From: Xestospongia muta
Lineage: Eukaryota > Porifera > Demospongiae > Haplosclerida > Petrosiidae
DNA: 64,000 nt
NCBI GenBank assembly: GCA_963693285.1
Contig: OY848917.1
Location: 24,000,245 to 24,064,244 of the forward strand
Direction: 5' to 3'
A program made the translations under genes and the position numbers. The notes under the pieces are model-generated. The model was given only the letters and a program-made list of their open reading frames with translations, had not been told where the DNA came from and ran no database searches. This document shows positions 58,361 through 64,000 of the stretch, piece by piece (positions within the stretch are counted from its first letter, which is position 1; each line of letters opens with the position of its first letter).

Positions 58361-61300
58361 CTGTATAAAAGTTTACATGTAAGCTAATTACAGCATACCA
58401 AGTTATGTATTGTTTATTAATGAAAATTAATTTGGTAAACGAATTGGCATGCTCTTATCAGAATTTTAAGATGCTATAGTTAAAGTATTTTCTTTCACCT
58501 TCAAACTACATGTATTTGTGTTTATTATACTGCTGTTTGGACATTTATTACATTTAACCATCTCTAGAAATATTGCTGCAATACATTTTTGTGTAATTTT
58601 ACTAAAATTTATTTTAGTTAAAAAACAAGTCTATTTTCTGTAAATGTTATAAAAGCTGTGACTACTGTATTGTATGATCTTTTGATTTTGTCTTACCAAG
58701 TGTATCAGTTGGAGTAGGCAAAACTATAGGAGAGGAAGAAGAATCAGGATAACAACCAATATCAGCTATATCATCACAACAATCGTTATTAGAGTGACAG
58801 TGTTTATCACAATGGCAATCTATATTGATACAACTTTGTATCTTCCGTATTGGCACACAACATCCAGAATATCTGAGATTAAGTGCCTTACATGAACCTA
58901 AAATGAACATAATATAAACAAATTATTTTAATTCATAGTTATATTGAATAACAAGTGTGGTTGGAAATATAGAACCACTTAAAAAATGCAAAAATTACTG
59001 GAAGGTGTATACTACATGTCAAATGTTATGGAATTTTTAATTCTGTGAACACATAAAGAAGTATAATTTATTATATATTATAAATTTATTAAAACTGTGA
59101 CTAATTTATTATATGAACATGTGATTTTGCCTTACCAAGTGTTTTATTTATAAAATGACAACCAATATCAGCTATGTCACTACAACAATCATTAGTAGAG
59201 TGACAACCGTAATCACAAAAGCAATCTCCATTTCTACAATTTGGTGACGGGGGTGACAAACAACATCCAGAATATGTGAGATTAAGTGCCTTACATGAAC
59301 CTACAATGAACATAATATAAACAAATTATTTTAATTCATAGTTACCTGGAGGAGGAGATGGTGTGGGTGTAATAATTGAACCACTTAAAGAAGATAAACT
59401 TGATGTAATATCTGTACTACTTGTCAAAGAGGAAGGAGTTGGAAGTTCTGTGTTTATATAAAAAGGTACAATTGATTATATATTGTAAATTTCACAAAAG
59501 CTGTGACTAGTGTATTGTATGAGGCGATGATTTTGTTTTACCAAGTGTATCAGTTGAGGAAGATGAAGCTATAGAATCACTTAAAGAAGATAGAAAACTT
59601 GATGTAAGATCTGAACTACTTGTCAAATAGGATGGAGTTGGAAGTTCTGTGTTTATATAAAGAAGTATAATTGTTCATATATTGTAAATTTCAAAAAAAA
59701 GTGACTAATACATTGTATGAGGTTCTGATTTTGTCTTACCAAGTGTATCAGTTGAGGAAGATGAAGCTATAGAATCACTTAAAGAAGATAAACTTGATGT
59801 AAGATCTGAACTACTTGTCAAAGAGGATGGAGTTGGAAGTTCTGAGTATATATAAAGAAGTATAATTGTTCATATATTGTAAATTTCAAAAAAGATGTGA
59901 CTAATACATTGTATGAAGTTATGATTTTGTCTTACCAAATATATCAGTTGAGGAAGATGAAGCTATAGAATCACTTAAAGAAGATAAACTCGATGTAAGA
60001 TCTGAAATACTTGTCAAATAGGACGGAGTTGGAAGTTCTGTGTTTATTAAAGAAGTATAATTGTTATATATTGTAAATTTCAAAAAAAAATTGTGACTAA
60101 TACATTGTATGAGGCTCTGATTTTGTCTTACCAAGTGAATCAGTTGAGGAAGATGAGGCTATAGAATCACTTAAAGAAGATAAACTTGATGTAAGATCTG
60201 AACTACTTGTCAAAGAGGATGGAGTTGGAAGTTCTATGTTTATATAAAGAAGTATATTTGTTCATATATTGTAAATTTCAAAAAAAGATGTAACTAATAC
60301 ATTGTATGAGGTTATGATTTTGTCCTACCAATTATATCAGTTGAGGTAGTTGAAACTATAGAATCTCTTAAAGAAGATAGAAAACTTGATGTAAGATCTG
60401 TACTACTTGTCAAAGAGGATGGAGTTATAGATTCTGTGTCTATATTAAAATAGCAATAAAATTGATATAATGTAAAAGATAAATTGATCACAATCATCAC
60501 ATCAGTATCTAAATATACTACTACTTTGCACTTGAATTATTAGAAAGAAACCTTTCTAATTATATTAAAATTATGATAGAATTTAGCAATTAAATAATTT
60601 TGACAGTGATCATATGAGAAATTATTTTGAGATGAATTTTAATGCAAAAGCTAATAAGAAATTAGCAAATATATTTTATTCAATAACATTTCCCAAAATC
60701 ACTAGATAAAGCATTATTTTCTGACACATTCTTTAAAGTATTAAAAATACTGTGGAGCAAAATCTGTTAATAATATATACTTTGACCATGGAAAAGCAGT
60801 CACTTACCACTTAGGCCTGACCCTATGCTAGATAGAGGTTTTATATAATAAAGTATAAATTGAAAATACAATATCTAAAATATTCCATTTTTAACCTACA
60901 TGTACTTGTGTCTATTACTACTGTTATGACAATTGATACATTTAGCTATCACTGGAAATAGTTAATGAAATAACAGTTTATGTACTATTATTGTGTAATT
61001 GAAATATATGTCTGTCTTCTGTAAATTTTATATAATTGTAACTAATGTATTGTATGAGTTTCGCATTTTGTCTTACCAAGTGTAACAGATGATGATGGTG
61101 AAACTATGGAACCACTTAAAGAAGGTAAAATACTTGATGCAAGATCTGGTCTACTTATCGAAGGGTATAAAGATACTGAGTCTGTGTCTATATAAAAATA
61201 CCAATAAAATTATATAATGTAAGATATAATTGATTACAAAAAGTAATTATCAAAAATTTTGTATTTAATAACAATTACAAACATCGTTATTTTAATAATG

Positions 61301-64000
61301 ATTTATAATTCTTTTATTGGTGTTAGTAGCAATGTACATTATTAGATAAAGCATTATTTTGTAACACATTCTTAAAGTATTAAAATATTGTGGAGCAAAA
61401 TTTGTTAATAATATATACTTTGACCATGGAAAAGCAGTCACTTACCATCTAGACCAGACCCTATGCCAGATACAGTTTCTATAAAAAGTGTAAAATTGAA
61501 AATACAATATCTAAAATACTTTCTTCCATTTTAAACCTATATGTACTTGTGTCTATTGTTACTGTTATGACAATTGATAATTTTAGCTATCACTGGAAAT
61601 AGTTGATGAAATGACAGTTTATGTACTATTATTGTGTAATTAAAATATATGTCTGTCTTCTGTAAATTTTATATAATTGTAACTAATGTATTATATAAGG
61701 TTCTCATTTTGTCTTACCAAATATGTCAGTTGGTGTAGGTGAAACTATAGAATCACTTAAAGAAGATATGAAAATTTTAGGAAGATATGTAGTAGTTGTT
61801 AAAGGGTATGATGTTTGAAATGTTATGACTACATAAAAAAGTAATATATACAATAAAATTTTTTTCTTTATGTGGATGCACAATTTATTGAATGAGTTTC
61901 TGATTTTGTATTACCAGTTGTGTCATTTAGAGTAGGTGAAACAATTGAACTACTTGAAGTAGATAAAGAACTTGTTGTAAGATCTGTACTACTTGTCAAA
62001 AGTGATGAAGTTTGAGATTCTGTGGTCACATAAAAATTACAATTGATTATTTATTGTGAATTTATAAACAATTTGACTAATGTATTGTATGAGCTTCACA
62101 TTTTGTCTTACCAAGTATAACAGATGATGATGGTGAGACTATAGAACCACTTAAAGAAGGTAAAATACTTGTTGCAAGATCTGGCCTACTTATCGAAGGG
62201 TATAAAGATACTGAGTCTGTGTCTATATAAAAATACAAATAAAATTATATAATGTAAGATATAATTGATTACAAAAAATAATTATCAAATATATATTTTT
62301 TAAACAACAATTACAAACATCATTTTAATAATGATTTATGATTTTTTTATTGGTGTTAGTAGCAATGTACATTATTAGATAAAGCATTATTTTGTAACAC
62401 AATGCGGAGCAAAATCTGTTGATAATATGTACTTTGACCATAGAAAACCAGTCACTTACCACTTAGGCCAGACCCTATGCTAGATACAGGTTCTATATAA
62501 AAAAGTATAAAATTGAAATACAATATTTAAAGTATTTTCTTCCATTTTAACCTACATGTACTTGTGTTTATTATTACTGTTATGACAATTGATACATTTA
62601 GCTATCACTGGAAATAGTTAATGAAGTAACAGTTCTATTATTATTATTGTGTAATTGAAATATATGTCTGTCTTGTGTAAATTTTATATAATTATAACTA
62701 ATGTATAATATGAGGTTCTCATTTTGTCTTACCAAATATGTCGGTTGGTGTAGGTGAAACTATAGAATCACTTAAAGAAGATATGAAAATTGAAGGAAGA
62801 TGTGTAGTAGTCAAAGGGTATGAAGTTTGAAAAGTTATGACTACATAAAAAAGTAATAAATATAATAAAAAATGTACTTTTATATAATAAAACGTTCTAC
62901 TTGATGTGGATGCACAATTTATTGAATGAGTTTATGATTTCGTCTTACCAACAATTGAACTACTTAAAGTGGATAAAGAACTTGTAAGATCTGTACTACT
63001 TGTCAAAAGTGATGAAGTTTGAGATTCTGTGGTCACATAAAAAATACAATTGATTATTTATTGTGAATTTATAAAAGATTTGACTAATGTATTGTATGAG
63101 CTTCACATTTTGTCTTACCAAGTATAACAGATGATGATGGTGAGACTATAGAACCACTTAAAGAAGGTAAAATACTTGTTGCAAGATCTGGCCTACTTAT
63201 CGAAGGGTATAAAGATACTGAGTCTGTGTCTATATAAAAATACAAATAAAATTATATAATGTAAGATATAATTGATTACAAAAAATAATTATCAAATATA
63301 TATTTTTTAAACAACAATTACAAACATCATTTTAATAATGATTTATGATTTTTTTATTGGTGTTAGTAGCAATGTACATTATTAGATAAAGCATTATTTT
63401 GTAACACAATGCGGAGCAAAATCTGTTGATAATATGTACTTTGACCATAGAAAACCAGTCACTTACCACTTAGGCCAGACCCTATGCTAGATACAGGTTC
63501 TATATAAAAAAGTATAAAATTGAAATACAATATTTAAAGTATTTTCTTCCATTTTAACCTACATGTACTTGTGTTTATTATTACTGTTATGACAATTGAT
63601 ACATTTAGCTATCACTGGAAATAGTTAATGAAGTAACAGTTCTATTATTATTATTGTGTAATTGAAATATATGTCTGTCTTGTGTAAATTTTATATAATT
63701 ATAACTAATGTATAATATGAGGTTCTCATTTTGTCTTACCAAATATGTCGGTTGGTGTAGGTGAAACTATAGAATCACTTAAAGAAGATATGAAAATTGA
63801 AGGAAGATGTGTAGTAGTCAAAGGGTATGAAGTTTGAAATGTTATGACTACATAAAAAAGTAATATATATAATAAAAAATGTACTTTTATATAATAAAAC
63901 GTTCTACTTTATGTGGATGCACAATTTATTGAATGAGTTTATGATTTCGTCTTACCAACAATTGAACTACTTAAAGTGGATAAAGAACTTGTAAGATCTG
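58320..64000 (-). CDS. Gene C: Ser/Thr-rich mucin-like repeats followed by SMB-like modules, 5' part outside window
   Basis: On the minus strand at least 19 phase 1/1 exons are visible, none with a stop, from 64000 (edge) to 58697, with a possible terminal exon at 58360-58320. Most are 33-37-codon Ser/Thr/Pro-rich exons; two SMB-like exons come last. Each has a TATATAG- or CACAG-type acceptor and usually a TTG|GTAAGAC donor. The product part seen would be a heavily O-glycosylated stalk ending in two SMB modules. The IgGFc and Kunitz exons, if present as in gene A, lie beyond the right edge. Confidence 0.68.
58697..58897 (-). CDS. Gene C SMB-like exon (67 codons)
   Basis: SCKALNLRYSGCC, SCINIDCHCDKHC and NDCCDDIADIGC with a Ser/Pro tail ending TPTDTLG. 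Phase 1/1, donor GTAAGA. Confidence 0.72.
58950..59050 (-). pseudogene. Decayed Ser/Thr linker between the gene C SMB exons
   Basis: It matches the decayed linkers at 25030-25110 and about 305-365; no acceptor AG or donor GT at the expected places. Confidence 0.4.
59136..59300 (-). CDS. Gene C SMB-like exon (55 codons)
   Basis: SCKALNLTYSGCC, CRNGDCFCDYGC and NDCCSDIADIGC, ending NKTLG at a GTAAGG donor. Ten Cys, phase 1/1. Closest in form to gene B exons 20-21. Confidence 0.72.
59346..60233 (-). CDS. Gene C run of five short Ser/Thr exons
   Basis: Exons 60233-60132, 60037-59936, 59841-59740, 59646-59542 and 59447-59346, each 34-35 codons and phase 1/1. Their products are LPTPSxLTSSxDLTSS...SLSDSIASSSSTD-like. 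Introns of about 95 bp are nearly as conserved as the exons, so exon plus intron form a tandem repeat of about 197 bp. Confidence 0.62.
59540..60330. repeat. About 197-bp tandem repeat (exon plus intron)
   Basis: Donor positions at 59542, 59740, 59936, 60132 and 60329 give spacings of 198, 196, 196 and 197 bp, with intron words such as ttgtaaatttcaaaaaa and gtgactaatacattgtatga repeated. Confidence 0.88.
60329..60439 (-). CDS. Gene C Ser/Thr exon (37 codons)
   Basis: TATAG acceptor and GTAGGA donor; encodes ITPSSLTSSTDLTSSFLSS and a Thr-rich end. Phase 1/1. Confidence 0.6.
60790..60840 (-). pseudogene. Gene C decayed 11-codon exon
   Basis: It resembles the exon at 61446-61478 and keeps the GTAAGT donor, but the acceptor AG has become AA, so it is probably skipped. 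Confidence 0.4.
61077..62019 (-). CDS. Gene C exons of tandem unit 1 (62019-61915, 61828-61718, 61478-61446, 61187-61077)
   Basis: 35-, 37-, 11- and 37-codon phase 1/1 exons in the same order as unit 2, but with more substitutions and a longer first exon, so this is an older copy of the repeat. Confidence 0.6.
62112..63026 (-). CDS. Gene C exons of tandem unit 2 (63026-62949, 62840-62733, 62492-62460, 62222-62112)
   Basis: 26-, 36-, 11- and 37-codon phase 1/1 exons, all Ser/Thr-rich and open. Acceptors and donors are as in unit 3. Confidence 0.6.
63119..63847 (-). CDS. Gene C exons of tandem unit 3 (63847-63740, 63499-63467, 63229-63119)
   Basis: A 36-codon Ser/Thr exon (ITFQTSYPLT...SPTPTDIFG), an 11-codon exon (PVSSIGSGLS) and a 37-codon Ser/Thr exon (DSVSLYPSISRPDLA...). 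All phase 1/1. They correspond base for base to the exons 1007 bp lower. Confidence 0.6.
63956..64000 (-). CDS. Gene C Ser/Thr exon, cut by window edge
   Basis: Third-repeat-unit counterpart of 62949-63026; donor GTAAGA at 63955. Confidence 0.5.

Larger units (their letters stand above)
61066..64000. repeat. Tandem repeat of about 1.0 kb, three units (third cut by edge)
   Basis: Units begin near 61066, 62101 and 63108. Units 2 and 3 are offset by 1007 bp and differ at only a few positions across about 900 bp; unit 1 is more diverged and 28 bp longer. Each unit carries four gene C exons. Confidence 0.9.

Noticed and set aside
59346..64000. CRISPR-like array because of regular short repeats
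   Set aside because: The repeating units are splice-bounded exons with conserved introns in a eukaryotic gene; there are no short palindromic repeats with unique spacers and no cas genes.

Overview
The window is AT-rich metazoan nuclear DNA with short introns, many frame-preserving exons, decayed retroelements and DNA transposons. There is no bacterial gene organisation. The protein families (IgGFc-binding, Kunitz and somatomedin-B-like modules on a secreted scaffold) and the small introns fit an early-branching animal, most likely a demosponge of the Amphimedon type. That assignment is inference, not something the sequence proves.

Most of the window is a tandem cluster of related genes, all on the minus strand. 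Gene A (15464 down to 42, continuing past the left edge) has 20 recognisable exons. They encode a signal peptide with a stanniocalcin-like Cys-rich head, then IgGFc-binding, Kunitz, two 8-Cys modules, a second IgGFc-binding, Kunitz, a third 8-Cys module, and an alternating series of Ser/Thr-rich linkers and somatomedin-B-like modules. Every module exon from the first IgGFc exon onward starts and ends in phase 1, so exons can be duplicated or lost without breaking the frame, and the cluster shows this happening. Gene B (38998 to 23897) is a paralogue with the same order plus extra somatomedin-B exons, but it is a pseudogene. Its first exon is cut through by a CACTA-type transposon, and it carries internal stops and two single-base deletions. 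Gene C (64000 to about 58320, its 5' part beyond the right edge) shows only the tail: two somatomedin-B exons after a long run of Ser/Thr-rich exons, part of which is a nearly identical 1007-bp tandem repeat. Remnants of a fourth copy lie at 48.3-48.8 kb, and broken Kunitz and 8-Cys exons lie at 18.3-24.1 kb.

Mobile elements explain most of the rest. A 6.35-kb CACTA element (38999-45346) carries a minus-strand SAM-domain gene and a plus-strand zinc-finger/TNP2-like transposase, each with one disabling lesion. A 4.15-kb Ty3/gypsy element (52072-56225) has 120-bp LTRs, a perfect 5-bp target duplication and several coding lesions. A 734-bp TA-flanked element sits in the large intron of gene A, and gene B preserves the exact empty site. 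A second TA-flanked element lies at 51.6-52.0 kb. An older gypsy-like family left LTR-containing tails next to several gene copies, and in gene B its LTR directly abuts the last coding exon at the stop codon.

Region by region: 1-15.5 kb gene A; 15.5-24 kb flank with repeats, old retroelement and exon fragments; 24-39 kb pseudogene B; 39-45.3 kb CACTA element; 45.3-52 kb decayed retroelement and gene fragments; 52-56.2 kb gypsy element; 56.2-58 kb older gypsy remnant; 58.3-64 kb gene C. Coordinates are hand-derived from splice signals and may be off by a base or two.
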